Positions 1 to 10,113 are shown, counted from the first letter of the stretch. The stretch: 64,000 nt of DNA from Chryseobacterium turcicum (GCF_021010565.1 NZ_JAJNAY010000001.1:2398001-2462000); one strand, 5' to 3'. Made by a program: numbers and translations. Notes: generated by a model not told the origin, from the letters alone.

Positions 1-1605
1 TCCGCACTTTTCTGCTAATGTCTCAATTTTGTAGTTTAGATACACTTTATCATTATACAACTTATTGGTAATATAATTGATACGAAGTTCACTTAGGTAT
101 CTATTAAAATTCATCTCCTTATACTCATTGATTACCTGAGAAAGATAATTTGAATTGGTATTAAATTTCATCGCCAACTTATTCAATGTCAATCCATTTT
201 CAACAAATCCAGACTTTCTCTCAAAATTATCTAATTTTAAAAGTAAGTCGTTAATTATTGCGTCGCTTAATCCTGATTTTTCGTCTCCGTTTGGTTTTAC
301 TTTACTTTTTTCTGTAACAATTTCTGCAGAAGATTTATTCAGAATCTTTTCTTCCAAAATAAGATAGTTTGCTTTAATTCTTTTCTCATTCTTATATTTT
401 ATCATTAAAGCAATCGTAAGCGCTATGAGTAGAATAATTAAGCCCACAATAATCCAAATACCCCAAGATGTTGCTTTTTCTAGCCTTTCTTTTTCTTCGG
501 TTAATGCTTCTGTATCATATTTTTTATGAATTGTTGATGCGAGGTAAGAAAAGTCTTTTGATATTACACTATCAGCCTTCAATAGTTGCTTGGTGTAATA
601 GAGTTCTTTTTTGAGCTCACTATCTTTTTTATAGTAATTAATCAGTAGCTCATAGTTTTCACGAAGTTCCGGGAGTATAAAATTATGCTTTTGGAACACG
701 GAGTCTACCTTATTAAAATGTAAAATGGCATTTGAATAATCCTGAAGACCTAAATACGATTTACCAATATAAAAGTAAACTACAGTCGCCCAGGCAAAAT
801 CGTTAATATTGGTAATTGGTTTTATTGATTCATGAAGTAAATTCAATGAATTTCTGTAATTTTTTTTCCGATATTCATTAATACCCTTTTCCTTTAGAAA
901 ATAGCCATATTCCTGCTGGAAATCTTTATTGTTTTTCGTCTGTTGAAATCCTATATTAAGAAGAGAATCTACGGCTTTGTAGTTATTTAATTTCCTATAA
1001 GATACAGCCATCTGATGAAGGCTATTGTAATACCCTCTTTTATTATTAAATACAATATTGGAATGTACTTTTTCTTTTGATTTTAATTCAAAATAAGATT
1101 GTGTTTTTTTAAAATGAATTAAAGCTTCTTGATTATATCCCAAATAACTTTTCACCACTCCCATATGATAAAGAATAGCATTTTTCAAGAAATCATCTTG
1201 GGAGTTTTTAGAATATTCATAAGCTTTTAAATACTCCTGTAAAGCAGACTGATATTTTTTATAATTAAAGTAATATACTACTCCTTTTCTAAGGTAAGCA
1301 TCACTTATCAAATCGGTATTATCAGATAGCTTTGCCGCAAAAATAGCACTGTCGGCATATTTCAACTTAGCATTCGCAGAAGAAGAATAAAAGGTAGCAT
1401 CATGATATCCTTGTACCAAATGCGGATAGTCTTTTTCTTTTTTAGCCAACGAGATATACTCTTTCAAAAACTGAAAAGCACGAGCGTCATTTTCAGAATA
1501 ATTTTCGTATTTCTTCTTTATTTTATAGAAATCACTATACGATTCTTGTTGTGAATAGAAAGTGTTAAAAATAAATAAAAGCAGAATAAAGTAAAACCTG
1601 TTCAA
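1..1605 (-). CDS. AraC-family transcriptional regulator with TPR sensor region and one membrane span (C-terminus cut by window edge)
   Basis: Reverse-strand translation is open for 535 codons and is still open at base 1, so the C-terminus is missing. Visible in order: a signal-like hydrophobic start (FILLLFIFNTFYSQ), a long helical region with TPR-like repeats, one membrane span (about residues 395-415, WGIWIIVGLIILLIALTIAL), then a cytoplasmic part with the first helices of an AraC-type DNA-binding domain (LTLNKLAMKFNTNSNYLSQV). Bacteroidota commonly have such envelope-anchored regulators, with periplasmic TPRs before the span and DNA binding after it. The start is taken as TTG, because an in-frame TAA lies four codons upstream and no ATG fits. 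Its target genes cannot be inferred from this window. Confidence 0.85.
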   Translation of the reverse strand, partial: MNRFYFILLLFIFNTFYSQQESYSDFYKIKKKYENYSENDARAFQFLKEYISLAKKEKDYPHLVQGYHDATFYSSSANAKLKYADSAIFAAKLSDNTDLISDAYLRKGVVYYFNYKKYQSALQEYLKAYEYSKNSQDDFLKNAILYHMGVVKSYLGYNQEALIHFKKTQSYFELKSKEKVHSNIVFNNKRGYYNSLHQMAVSYRKLNNYKAVDSLLNIGFQQTKNNKDFQQEYGYFLKEKGINEYRKKNYRNSLNLLHESIKPITNINDFAWATVVYFYIGKSYLGLQDYSNAILHFNKVDSVFQKHNFILPELRENYELLINYYKKDSELKKELYYTKQLLKADSVISKDFSYLASTIHKKYDTEALTEEKERLEKATSWGIWIIVGLIILLIALTIALMIKYKNEKRIKANYLILEEKILNKSSAEIVTEKSKVKPNGDEKSGLSDAIINDLLLKLDNFERKSGFVENGLTLNKLAMKFNTNSNYLSQVINEYKEMNFNRYLSELRINYITNKLYNDKVYLNYKIETLAEKCG

Positions 1606-1889
1606 AAATTCGGATTATGAGATGAAATATTTATCCTATAAAAGTAGCTAAAATCTAATTAAAACAATCAGAAAACAACACTTTAACATCATAAAATTCA
1701 AATTACACAAAAACACATTTAAATCACTGAAAATCAAAAACTTAAAATTGAGCTAATTCATTAATTAGCACGTGCTGATTCTACAATAAGTACTACAAAC
1801 GTTTTCGTAAGCGGGTAAAGCGGTCTAAATTCGAAATCTGAATTCAAAGATAAAACCGGCCGGGATAACCTTTCAAAACAAAGTAGAAA

Positions 1890-2108
1890 ATGAAAACGCT
1901 TATCTCAATATTTTTAGTTTTAACCATATTAATATCAACAATATCATGTAGGGTTCAAGATGATGATTTTGAAACAAATGAAATTGTAAATCATACAGAA
2001 TTACAATTAGCTAGCAGAAAAAGTAACGACACTGCTACAACAAAATTCATTAATAGTCTAGGAGACCCGCCCCCAAAAAACGGAACACAATGGAGAATAA
2101 AAAAATAA
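1890..2108 (+). CDS. small putative lipoprotein of unknown function
   Basis: A 72-residue protein with a short hydrophobic signal sequence ending in a lipobox-like ISTISC, so Cys20 would be the lipidated residue and the mature peptide about 53 residues. The mature part is polar and ends in a Pro/Gly-rich and basic tail (DPPPKNGTQWRIKK). I recognise no domain. It is transcribed divergently from the AraC-type regulator and is followed by its own terminator hairpin at 2137-2182, so it is probably a single-gene unit. That it is expressed is inferred from the signal peptide and terminator. Confidence 0.6.
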   Translation: MKTLISIFLVLTILISTISCRVQDDDFETNEIVNHTELQLASRKSNDTATTKFINSLGDPPPKNGTQWRIKK

Positions 2109-2136
2109 AACCATAACCATAAAAACTTCAATTACA

Positions 2137-2188
2137 AAAGCAGCCAAATTAAAAAAATGAGTTTCTCACGTTTGGTTGCTTTTTCATC
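2137..2188 (+). terminator. rho-independent terminator after the small lipoprotein
   Basis: An inverted repeat AAAGCAGCCAAA (2137-2148) / TTTGGTTGCTTT (2171-2182), with one mismatch, runs into a T-rich tract. It lies 28 bases after the stop of the lipoprotein gene. Confidence 0.65.
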
Positions 2189-2540
2189 TTTTTTAATTTG
2201 AAGAATTTATAATTTAATCAATAATGACACACCAAAAGCATAGTCTATAAAGCCAAGAATCAGCAATACTGAAACTGATAAAAGCTACTTTAAATTTCAA
2301 AGAAAGAGCTTGGAGGCATTTACCCAAAGCTGAGAATGAACTGACTTTACAAATTAATCGGCTCAACGATGAGCAAAAAAGTGTAAAAATCAGCAACAAC
2401 AAAGAAAAACACAACATCAATATCATTCTCAGCATAAGGGTTAAAAAGAGTGTTATAAAAAGCGTATTATGCGTAATAATAGACAAGGGGTCTGTATTTA
2501 AATTCTAGGTAAATTTCGTTTCTACGGAACCCCTAATAAT
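2183..2540. other. gene-free stretch with a broken, unrecognised reading frame
   Basis: No intact gene is supported here. On the plus strand a frame starts with ATG at 2224, meets TAA at 2248-2250, then stays open to TAG at 2506-2508. The downstream part reads as an amphipathic, Lys/Asn-rich segment (for example ERAWRHLPKAENELTLQIN) that I cannot assign to a family. It may be a gene remnant or chance. The minus-strand frame over the same bases (2214-2486) looks like an antisense shadow. Confidence 0.3.
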
Positions 2541-2570
2541 AAAAGCTGTAATTTAATTATTACAGCTTTT
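2541..2570. terminator. bidirectional hairpin between the relic frame and mreB
   Basis: A perfect 12-bp inverted repeat, AAAAGCTGTAAT (2541-2552) / ATTACAGCTTTT (2559-2570), with a six-base loop. A/T-rich flanks allow termination in either direction. Confidence 0.6.
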
Positions 2571-2598
2571 ATATTTTCGATGAAATTATTTTTTTAAA

Positions 2599-2638
2599 AA
2601 TCCGAAAGCAAGTTTAAAATTACTACAGATTTTCGGAT
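2599..2638 (-). terminator. terminator of mreB
   Basis: Read on the minus strand, ATCCGAAA pairs with TTTCGGAT and is followed by a T-rich tract. It begins about nine bases after the mreB stop. The loop is long (about 23 bases). Confidence 0.55.
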
Positions 2639-2646
2639 GTTTTACT

Positions 2647-3672
2647 CTATCTCATAAGAAATCTGAATCTGTCAATGTTTTTAAGCGCAATACCCGTTCC
2701 ACGAACGACTGCTCTTAATGGGTCTTCAGCTACAAAAACAGGCAATCCTGTCTTTCTGTGAATTCTATCTGCTAATCCGTTAAGCAACGCACCGCCTCCT
2801 GCAAGGAAAATCCCTGTTTTATAAATATCTGTTGCAAGTTCTGGTGGTGTAATGGAAAGCGTTTCTAATATAGCGTCTTCAATTCGTATCAAAGATTTAT
2901 CTAAGGCTTTAAAAATCTCTTTATAATTAACGATAATCTCTTTTGGCTTACCTGTAAGAAGGTCTTTTCCCTGTACAGAAATATCATCTAAAGGAAAATC
3001 TAATTCTTCCAATGCAGAACCAATTTCTATTTTTATTTTCTCAGCAGTTCTTTCACCAATATCCAGATTGTGCTTTGTTCTGATGAAATAAGAAATATCA
3101 TTGTTAAAAACATCACCTGCTAATTTTAAAGATCTGTCGCAGACGATTCCACCTAATGCAATAACGGCTATTTCGGTTGTTCCACCACCTATGTCAACAA
3201 TCATATTTCCTTCCGGACTTTCAACATCAATACCCGCTCCTATCGCTGCTGCCATTGGCTCATACACCATTATAATTTCTTTGGCATTTACTTTCTGTGC
3301 AGAATCTCTAACCGCTCTTCTTTCTACCTCGGTTATTCCCGAAGGGATGCATATAACGATTCTAAGTGCAGGCTGAAAAAACCTACCCTTAATTTGAGAA
3401 ATCTGCTTAATAAATTCTTTAATTAGATGCTCAGAAGCGTGAAAATCTGCAATAACACCATCTTTCAACGGTCTGATAACTCTTATATCTTCATGCGTTT
3501 TACCCTGCATGAGTTTTGCCTCCTGTCCTACGGCGATTGCTTTTCCAGTCAAGCGGTCCATAGCAACAATAGAAGGTTGATCAATAACAATTTTATCCTG
3601 GTATATAATTAGGGTATTAGCCGTTCCTAAATCCATAGCAATCTCTGCCGTAAACATATCAAATATCCCCAT
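2647..3672 (-). CDS. mreB: rod shape-determining protein MreB
   Basis: A 341-residue bacterial actin homologue of normal MreB length. Visible nucleotide-binding signatures are DLGTAN near the start (residues 14-19, phosphate 1), VDIGGGTTEIAV in the middle (phosphate 2) and LAGGGALLNGL near the end (adenosine motif). MreB polymerises under the inner membrane and positions the cell-wall elongation machinery. The gene stands alone: mreC and mreD do not follow it, and a terminator lies just after the stop. It could therefore be the only mreB, separated from mreCD, or a second paralogue. The family call is secure; which of the two it is cannot be settled here. Confidence 0.95.
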   Translation of the reverse strand: MGIFDMFTAEIAMDLGTANTLIIYQDKIVIDQPSIVAMDRLTGKAIAVGQEAKLMQGKTHEDIRVIRPLKDGVIADFHASEHLIKEFIKQISQIKGRFFQPALRIVICIPSGITEVERRAVRDSAQKVNAKEIIMVYEPMAAAIGAGIDVESPEGNMIVDIGGGTTEIAVIALGGIVCDRSLKLAGDVFNNDISYFIRTKHNLDIGERTAEKIKIEIGSALEELDFPLDDISVQGKDLLTGKPKEIIVNYKEIFKALDKSLIRIEDAILETLSITPPELATDIYKTGIFLAGGGALLNGLADRIHRKTGLPVFVAEDPLRAVVRGTGIALKNIDRFRFLMR

Positions 3673-3947
3673 TCTTACAATAATTTATAGGGCATAAAAT
3701 TACGCCTATTCCTGATATTTACCGCTAAAATAAACTACTTAAGAAGTTAAACATACGTTAAAATTACAGATATAAGGCTTGATGAGCTTCACTTTCAAAA
3801 AAACAATGCTTTTTAAGAGTAATTTAAAGTTTAAACATTCTGTTCAGCTTTAAATATTATGGTTGATAATGTAAATTATTATTGGTAAATATTTTATCTT
3901 GGTATTTAAAATCTGAAGGTAGAAAATAATCATAAAAAGCAATTAAA

Positions 3948-4529
3948 ATGAATCTACAAGCTGAGCAATTTTTCGAAAAAGCTAAGAAATGGAAAGAAGA
4001 ATTCTATCTCTTACGTGAAATCATTTCTGAAAATGATGTTTTGGAAGAAGATTATAAATGGATGCATCCCTGTTATACATTAGATGGAAAAAATGTGGTG
4101 CTTATTCATGGTTTTAAAGAGTACTTTGCGCTGCTTTTTCATAAAGGTGCATTGATGAAAGATTCTGAACATATTCTCATTCAGCAAACCGAAAATGTAC
4201 AGTCAGCAAGACAAATCAGATTTAAAAATATTGAGGAAGTAGAAAAACAACGAACCATTATAAAAAAATACATTGAAGAAGCAGTAGCAATAGAAAAATC
4301 CGGACAAAAAATAGAATTAAAAAAGGTTTCAGAATATCCTGTTCCAATAGAATTTCAACGAGCATTAGATGAAGATGTAGCTTTAAGTCAATCATTTTAT
4401 GCATTAAGTCCTGGAAGACAAAAAGGATATTTATTTTATTTCAATCAGGCTAAACAATCAAAAACGCGTGAAACCAGAATTGAGAAACACTACCAAAATA
4501 TTCTGGATGGAAAAGGAATGGATGATTAA
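3948..4529 (+). CDS. YdeI/OmpD-associated family protein (DUF1801-like N-terminal part)
   Basis: A 193-residue cytoplasmic protein with no signal peptide. The N-terminal two thirds look like the DUF1801/YdhG fold (YKWMHPCYTLDGKNVVLIHGF and FALLFHKGALM). The C-terminal part has the YdeI-type pattern (ALSPGRQKGYLFYFNQAKQS followed by TRETRIEKH). The family is widespread in Bacteroidota; some YdeI relatives are linked to bacteriocin or antimicrobial-peptide resistance, but a biochemical role is not established. It is monocistronic, with its own long terminator at 4553-4627. Confidence 0.8.
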   Translation: MNLQAEQFFEKAKKWKEEFYLLREIISENDVLEEDYKWMHPCYTLDGKNVVLIHGFKEYFALLFHKGALMKDSEHILIQQTENVQSARQIRFKNIEEVEKQRTIIKKYIEEAVAIEKSGQKIELKKVSEYPVPIEFQRALDEDVALSQSFYALSPGRQKGYLFYFNQAKQSKTRETRIEKHYQNILDGKGMDD

Positions 4530-4552
4530 CCCATTAGAACTATTAAACAAAA

Positions 4553-4627
4553 ACTCTCGCAGATTAAGCAAATTTTGCAGATAAGATTTTATAAATAATC
4601 AGCTCAATCTGCGAGAGTCTTTTTTTT
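4553..4627 (+). terminator. long-loop terminator after the YdeI-like gene
   Basis: A perfect 13-bp stem, ACTCTCGCAGATT (4553-4565) / AATCTGCGAGAGT (4606-4618), is followed by CTTTTTTTT. The 40-base loop repeats GCAGAT/GCAAAT motifs, so the structure may also be a copy of an intergenic palindromic repeat. It lies between convergent genes. Confidence 0.65.
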
Positions 4628-4636
4628 AAAATGAAT

Positions 4637-7528
4637 TTATTTTTCCTTCAGATCTTTATTAATCTGCTTTTCGGCATTTTTAGCTTTCTGTTCCTGAGCC
4701 GCTTTTTCTTTACGTTGCTGTTTTTTTGTCTTCTTCTCAGCACGTCTTTCTTCACGAATTACTTTGTTTGATTTTTCGTTATACAAAGCATCTACAATCC
4801 CCTGCCCTTTTTTACTGAATATTTTCACCTGTGGTTTCTCATGGGTTCCTGTAACAACAATAGGGAAACCAATTAATCCACCAGGAAGAATTCCAACACG
4901 TACTCTCAAATCTAGCAAACCATTAAAACTGGTTGTTCCACTGATGGTAGGTCTCAAAATAGACACTTTAAAAGTAAATTTATCAACGTGAATCAAATTA
5001 TTCTTGATATGCGTTTCAATATTCACCCCTTTCATATCAGGATTATTAAAGGCTTTTGCTCCAATATTATCTCCCACTGCAGAAAGCATTTTCAGATTTT
5101 TAACTTCCACATCACGAAGATTGACTACTCCACCACCTTCTAAAGACGGATAAATCGGGGTCATATTTTTATCAAAATCTCCTTTTAATTTATAATCTAA
5201 AGAAACAATTCCTTTCACATTTTTGGCGGCAGTTGCCATTTCTCGCACCATATCAATTTCATTATATGCTCGCTGAACATCAAAATCTAATACGTTAAGA
5301 GCAATATCATAATTAGCCGTTAACGGCGACTCATCCTGATAACGAGCATCAATTTTCATTCTGCTTCCCACCAAGTCAAATGATGTATTTTTTAGAAAAA
5401 CTTCACCTTTATTGACCGATGCCAAACCGAAAAGATTATTAAGATTCAAGCCTTTAAATTCAACATTTTTAGCATCTGCTTCCAATGAAACGTCTAAATT
5501 TTTAGGAATAATCACCACCCCGCTGCTTTTCGGATTTTCAACTTTAGCATAATCTACTTCTATCGATTTTTTTGAATTATCTCCGTCTTTAAGAGCCATA
5601 AATTCATCAATGAGAATGTATCTTGATTTTAATTTAAACTTCCCGTGAAGCGTACCTTTTCTTTCAATAAAATAATTAATAGTGTTTAAAAGATAACCAT
5701 TTAAAGCAAAATCTGATTTTCCATAATTGGCAAAAAACTTTCTGAACCACATTTTCTCATTTTCAAACTCAAAATTTCCTTCTTTAATATAGAATGATTT
5801 CGGAAGATACTCTGTCGTCGCTTTTATATTTTTTAAAATTAAATTTCCTTTATTATCCAATCTGCTGTACTGACCTGTTGTTGCATAACTTTGTCGACCG
5901 TTCAGTGACAAATCTGCCATGATTAAACCACTCACATCTAAACCTTTTTTAGCAAAAACTTTATAAATTCGTCCCACATTCAGAGTTCCTTTTGCACGAA
6001 CTTTATAAAGAACATCTTCAAAATTCTGCAAATCTGCGTTTATAAAAACAGGATTTCCTTCAAAATCAAATTTAAACGGGTCTAGCTTTACACCTAAACT
6101 CTTAAAAGTACCGTCTGAATTGATAATATTTGCTACAATATTGATGTTTTGGATAGGATTAGGATAATATTTTGTTTTCAGCCAACCATTTTTCAAGTTA
6201 AGGTAACCATTCGTTTTGGGGAACAATTTTTTATCTAAACTAAAAATCCCGTTCGCTTTGATATCTGTATCCATCAAACCTCTTACATCAATATCTTTTA
6301 GCCCTAAAGACTGACTTAAAGTCTGTAAATCAACTGCACCTTTTACATTGGCATTAATAAACATTTCATCTAAACCTTTTGTTTTAACAACCGCCTTAAA
6401 GTTATTATTCGGACCGAGGTCGAAGCTTAATTTTTTTAAATCAATTTCTAGTTTTTCTGTATTTAAATCGGGTAAATCTACATTAAGGTTCATATTAAAA
6501 TTGTTCATCGGAACCGGAGCTTTTCCGTTGGAAACAAAACCGTCTTTTACAAACAATCTCGCTTTCAATCTTGGTTTTTGATTTTGAGGCTCACTGAATC
6601 GTCCTTTCAGACTAAAAAACAAATCACTATTTCCTTCAATTTTGGTGTCTTTTGCCCAATCTAAATACTGTGGCGGAAGCACAGAAATCATATCACGAAT
6701 GGTTGTTTTTTCTGATGCGACATTGATGTCGAGATTATAACCGTCTTTTAAAATACTTACAAAACCTGTAAATTTTAAAGGTAAATCATTAATTCTCAAC
6801 TCATTTTTTCTAAGCACAAAAGTCAAAGCATTGGTATTGATTCTGGTAATTAAATCGGCGTGCAACGTTTTTTGTTTAGCGTAATAAATTCTGTTTAAGC
6901 TAAAATCAAGCTTATCAATATTCAAATCTGTTGTAAGGTCAAAAATATCTTCACTTAAACCACCTTTTCCTGTATAATTTAATCCTTTTGCATCCACCAA
7001 AACTCTTGCGGCATGGTCGTTATACTTGATATTCCAGTTTCTTAATTTAATTAAATCAAGCTTTATAGATGCTCCGGTTCCTGTTGTATCTTTTGGCTTT
7101 TCTGAAGGTTTTGAAACATAAACGTTATAATTTGCTTCTCCTTTCGTATTGACAAAAACATTGGCATAAGCATCTGTAACATAGATTTCATCAATTTTCA
7201 CTTCACCATCGAAAATTAGATTTTTAAGATTAATCCCCACGGCTACTTCTTTTGCAGCAAGCAAAGTGTCGTTTTGAAAAGGCTTTGAACCTTTCAGTAA
7301 AAAATCATCAACAGAAACCGTCAATGATGGAAAGTGTCTAAAAAAAGTAAGGTGTGTTTTTTTATAATCCAGTTTACCTGCAAGATGATTATTGGCAAAT
7401 AGTTTTACCTGCTCAGAAACTGTTCCCGGAAATAAAACAGGAATGATAAACATAAGAAAAAGAATGGATACGATTGAAATTCCTATCCATTTCAAAATTT
7501 TCAAGATTATATTTTTAAACCTATTCAT
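4637..7528 (-). CDS. AsmA-like family protein (large inner-membrane-anchored envelope protein)
   Basis: A 963-residue protein with one N-terminal membrane anchor (about residues 10-33, ILKWIGISIVSILFLMFIIP) and a long beta-rich periplasmic part built of alternating short strands. The C-terminal region (VNLRDVEVKNLKMLSAVGDN and SGTTSFNGLLDLRVRVGI) matches the AsmA C-terminal domain style, and the protein ends in a Lys/Glu/Gln-rich tail of about 50 residues. AsmA-like proteins are related to the bridge-like lipid-transfer group and affect outer-membrane lipid homeostasis in proteobacteria. A lipid-transport role here is inference. It is transcribed alone, divergent from the receptor at 7725. 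Confidence 0.85.
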   Translation of the reverse strand: MNRFKNIILKILKWIGISIVSILFLMFIIPVLFPGTVSEQVKLFANNHLAGKLDYKKTHLTFFRHFPSLTVSVDDFLLKGSKPFQNDTLLAAKEVAVGINLKNLIFDGEVKIDEIYVTDAYANVFVNTKGEANYNVYVSKPSEKPKDTTGTGASIKLDLIKLRNWNIKYNDHAARVLVDAKGLNYTGKGGLSEDIFDLTTDLNIDKLDFSLNRIYYAKQKTLHADLITRINTNALTFVLRKNELRINDLPLKFTGFVSILKDGYNLDINVASEKTTIRDMISVLPPQYLDWAKDTKIEGNSDLFFSLKGRFSEPQNQKPRLKARLFVKDGFVSNGKAPVPMNNFNMNLNVDLPDLNTEKLEIDLKKLSFDLGPNNNFKAVVKTKGLDEMFINANVKGAVDLQTLSQSLGLKDIDVRGLMDTDIKANGIFSLDKKLFPKTNGYLNLKNGWLKTKYYPNPIQNINIVANIINSDGTFKSLGVKLDPFKFDFEGNPVFINADLQNFEDVLYKVRAKGTLNVGRIYKVFAKKGLDVSGLIMADLSLNGRQSYATTGQYSRLDNKGNLILKNIKATTEYLPKSFYIKEGNFEFENEKMWFRKFFANYGKSDFALNGYLLNTINYFIERKGTLHGKFKLKSRYILIDEFMALKDGDNSKKSIEVDYAKVENPKSSGVVIIPKNLDVSLEADAKNVEFKGLNLNNLFGLASVNKGEVFLKNTSFDLVGSRMKIDARYQDESPLTANYDIALNVLDFDVQRAYNEIDMVREMATAAKNVKGIVSLDYKLKGDFDKNMTPIYPSLEGGGVVNLRDVEVKNLKMLSAVGDNIGAKAFNNPDMKGVNIETHIKNNLIHVDKFTFKVSILRPTISGTTSFNGLLDLRVRVGILPGGLIGFPIVVTGTHEKPQVKIFSKKGQGIVDALYNEKSNKVIREERRAEKKTKKQQRKEKAAQEQKAKNAEKQINKDLKEK

Positions 7529-7724
7529 GGCTGAATTATTTTGTGATTATACGTGTGAATTCTATAAGAATATTTGATTATCATCTAAAATCGAGCCATT
7601 GAAAACCTTAGATATTCTGAAAATCACTAAAACTGTTCAGAAAGAAATAATTTTCTTTTTTATCACTAACAGATGTAATATTTATATCATTTTGATTGTC
7701 AATAACAATATAAACCATACTCGA

Positions 7725-10043
7725 ATGACTAAATATCAAATCTTTTTACTCTTTATTTTCAATGTTGTATTTTTTTCAGCTCAACAAAAATTTACTATTA
7801 ATGGTACTGTTTCCAACCGTAATAACAACAGTTCACCAGTAGAAATCTATCTGTATAACAGCGAAAATAAGCTGGTAAAAACTACAGTAACCCGAGAATC
7901 AAAATTTGAGTTTAACGATTTAATATCAAACACCTATTATCTTCAGATTTCTTCTGGGGAAACAGAACAAAAAGAAAAACCATTCTTACTAAACCGTAAT
8001 GAAAGTTTCAATATCGTCTATCAACCTAAAATAAATGAAATTGAGGGAGTAACTATCAATCGGGAGAAGAAAAAATTCAGTGTAGAAAACGGAAATATCA
8101 CATTAGATATTGCAGATTCACCTTTAAATAAAGTAGCTAGTTCTTCAGAATTATTGGCTAAATTACCTTTTGTCACCCTTGATGCAAATGGTGAAGGTCT
8201 TTCTATGGTTGGGAAAGGTACTCCTTTGTTGTATGTTGATAATCAACGGATAGATTTTTCTACTCTGGCAGGAATTTCAGTGGAAGATATAAAATCGGTT
8301 GAAATCATTAGAAATCCATCTGTGAAGTATGAAGCTGAAGGCAAAGCAGTCATCAAAATCAATTTGAAAAAGAGTAAAAAAGATGGCTCTAAACTTTCAT
8401 TATCTGAAACAGCGACTTTTCAAAAACGATTCAGCAATTATTTTAATGCAAATTTTCAGCAGAAAAAAAACAAAACAGAGTGGAAAATCAATGCAGCCTA
8501 CAACGCCATTCAACATTGGGAAAGCAATGGCTACAATTATGCGGTACCCAGCCAAAACATTTCGTCAGATTATACTATCCTTTCTCTTACCAATCGCCCG
8601 CAAACTATTTTCGGAGCAAGTTTGTATCAGGAATTAAACGATGATGGAGATTATCTTACTTTGACTTTCAACAGTAATTTCCGTCCGGATAAAGGAGATA
8701 ACAATACCAATACAAAATATTCTGAAAACGGAATTTCTAAAAACATCTTGACGTTAAATCATCAAGATAGCAAAAGAGCATCTATCAATTCAATTTTTAA
8801 TTATAATAAGAAATTAGCTGATTGGGATGCTAATATTTTTACTGGATTTCAATACACACGAGAAAGCCGAAATGTAGATTATGAGTTTTTGAATAATATT
8901 GATGGTTCAGGATATGAATTCAATCAATTTCGAAGACAAATGTATGCCGGTGATGTTTATTCGGGAAGAATTGATTTTGAAAAAAAACTCAATGAAAATT
9001 ACAAATTAGAACTTGGCACAAGTTTTACAAAAGCAGAAACAATTACCGATAATATCACAGATTTTGCAGCTTTAAAAGCTCCCGAATTTTTTAATTATCT
9101 TTTTAAAGAAAATAATAGCGGGTCATACATTAATTTTGGAGCTGAAAAAGATAAATGGAACTTTAAAGCCGGAATTCGTATGGAAACTACTTCCGCAAAA
9201 GGATTTGATAATATTTTGAAAGACACTACCCTATCTCGAAATGCCCTCGACTGGTTTCCCAATGCAGAAATTTCGTTTCAACAAAATAAAGAATATGTTT
9301 ACACCTTAAATTTCAGAAAAACAATCTCAAGACCTGGTTATGGCAATCTTTCTTCAGGAGGATTATACGGAAGTCCTTATATAGAATACGTTGGAAATCC
9401 CAATTTAATCCCGACATACACCAATACATTATCTTTTAATACAAGCTTAAAAAAATGGTCGGTAAATGCATCGGTTTACACAAGCAAAAACCCGATGGGA
9501 TATACTTTGGTTTATGATGATGCAAAAAACATTTCAAAATTTACACTTATCAATTTTGACAAAGAGATGGGAGCAAGCATCGGTGTAGATTTCCCTTTTG
9601 AATGGAAAATATGGTCTTCACAAAACAGTATGTCTGTAAATTATGACAAGACAGAAGACAGTTTAGCTTTAATGAAAAAGTCCAATCCCTACTTATATTT
9701 CTACACCAACAATACTTTAAAAATTACTAAAACTTTTTCTCTATTAATGGATGGCTCTTACATCAGCAAGCGTACTCAAGGCTTGTACGAAAACAATGCA
9801 ATTTGTGCCGTTAATTTTGGTATCACCAAATCTCTATCTGATTTTGATTTTACCTTCAGATACAACGATGTTTTTAAGCAGCTGAATTATGTCCAGACCA
9901 TGACCTATGATAAAATTATTTCTACAGGAAATTTTTATGGAAATACACCCACCGTATCCTTTGCCGTAAAATATAATTTTGGAAGGCTTGAAAAATCGAG
10001 CTATAAAGAAAATAATGTTAATGAAACTTCTGGGAGGTTGTAA
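7725..10043 (+). CDS. TonB-dependent receptor-like outer-membrane beta-barrel protein
   Basis: A 772-residue protein using the ATG at 7725. It then begins with a proper signal peptide (MTKYQIFLLFIFNVVFFSAQ), whereas the longer frame from 7599 would put 42 unlikely residues in front. In order: a small Ig/carboxypeptidase-regulatory-like domain (about 21-95), a plug-like segment (LLAKLPFVTLDANGEG, then VEDIKSVEIIRNPSVKYEA) and a large outer-membrane barrel to the C-terminus. This is the Bacteroidota outer membrane beta-barrel family with TonB-receptor architecture. The substrate is unknown. A terminator at 10080 ends the unit. Confidence 0.85.
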   Translation: MTKYQIFLLFIFNVVFFSAQQKFTINGTVSNRNNNSSPVEIYLYNSENKLVKTTVTRESKFEFNDLISNTYYLQISSGETEQKEKPFLLNRNESFNIVYQPKINEIEGVTINREKKKFSVENGNITLDIADSPLNKVASSSELLAKLPFVTLDANGEGLSMVGKGTPLLYVDNQRIDFSTLAGISVEDIKSVEIIRNPSVKYEAEGKAVIKINLKKSKKDGSKLSLSETATFQKRFSNYFNANFQQKKNKTEWKINAAYNAIQHWESNGYNYAVPSQNISSDYTILSLTNRPQTIFGASLYQELNDDGDYLTLTFNSNFRPDKGDNNTNTKYSENGISKNILTLNHQDSKRASINSIFNYNKKLADWDANIFTGFQYTRESRNVDYEFLNNIDGSGYEFNQFRRQMYAGDVYSGRIDFEKKLNENYKLELGTSFTKAETITDNITDFAALKAPEFFNYLFKENNSGSYINFGAEKDKWNFKAGIRMETTSAKGFDNILKDTTLSRNALDWFPNAEISFQQNKEYVYTLNFRKTISRPGYGNLSSGGLYGSPYIEYVGNPNLIPTYTNTLSFNTSLKKWSVNASVYTSKNPMGYTLVYDDAKNISKFTLINFDKEMGASIGVDFPFEWKIWSSQNSMSVNYDKTEDSLALMKKSNPYLYFYTNNTLKITKTFSLLMDGSYISKRTQGLYENNAICAVNFGITKSLSDFDFTFRYNDVFKQLNYVQTMTYDKIISTGNFYGNTPTVSFAVKYNFGRLEKSSYKENNVNETSGRL

Positions 10044-10079
10044 GAACATTTGCTTTTTTTAGTACAAGAGAAGTTCACC

Positions 10080-10113
10080 CCTGTCAATGTTTTAAACCTT
10101 GACAGGATTTTTT
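10080..10113 (+). terminator. terminator after the receptor gene
   Basis: A perfect stem CCTGTCAA (10080-10087) / TTGACAGG (10099-10106) with an 11-base loop, followed by ATTTTTT. Confidence 0.8.

Noticed and set aside
3101..3376. 91-codon plus-strand frame inside mreB
   Set aside because: Antisense shadow of a conserved gene.
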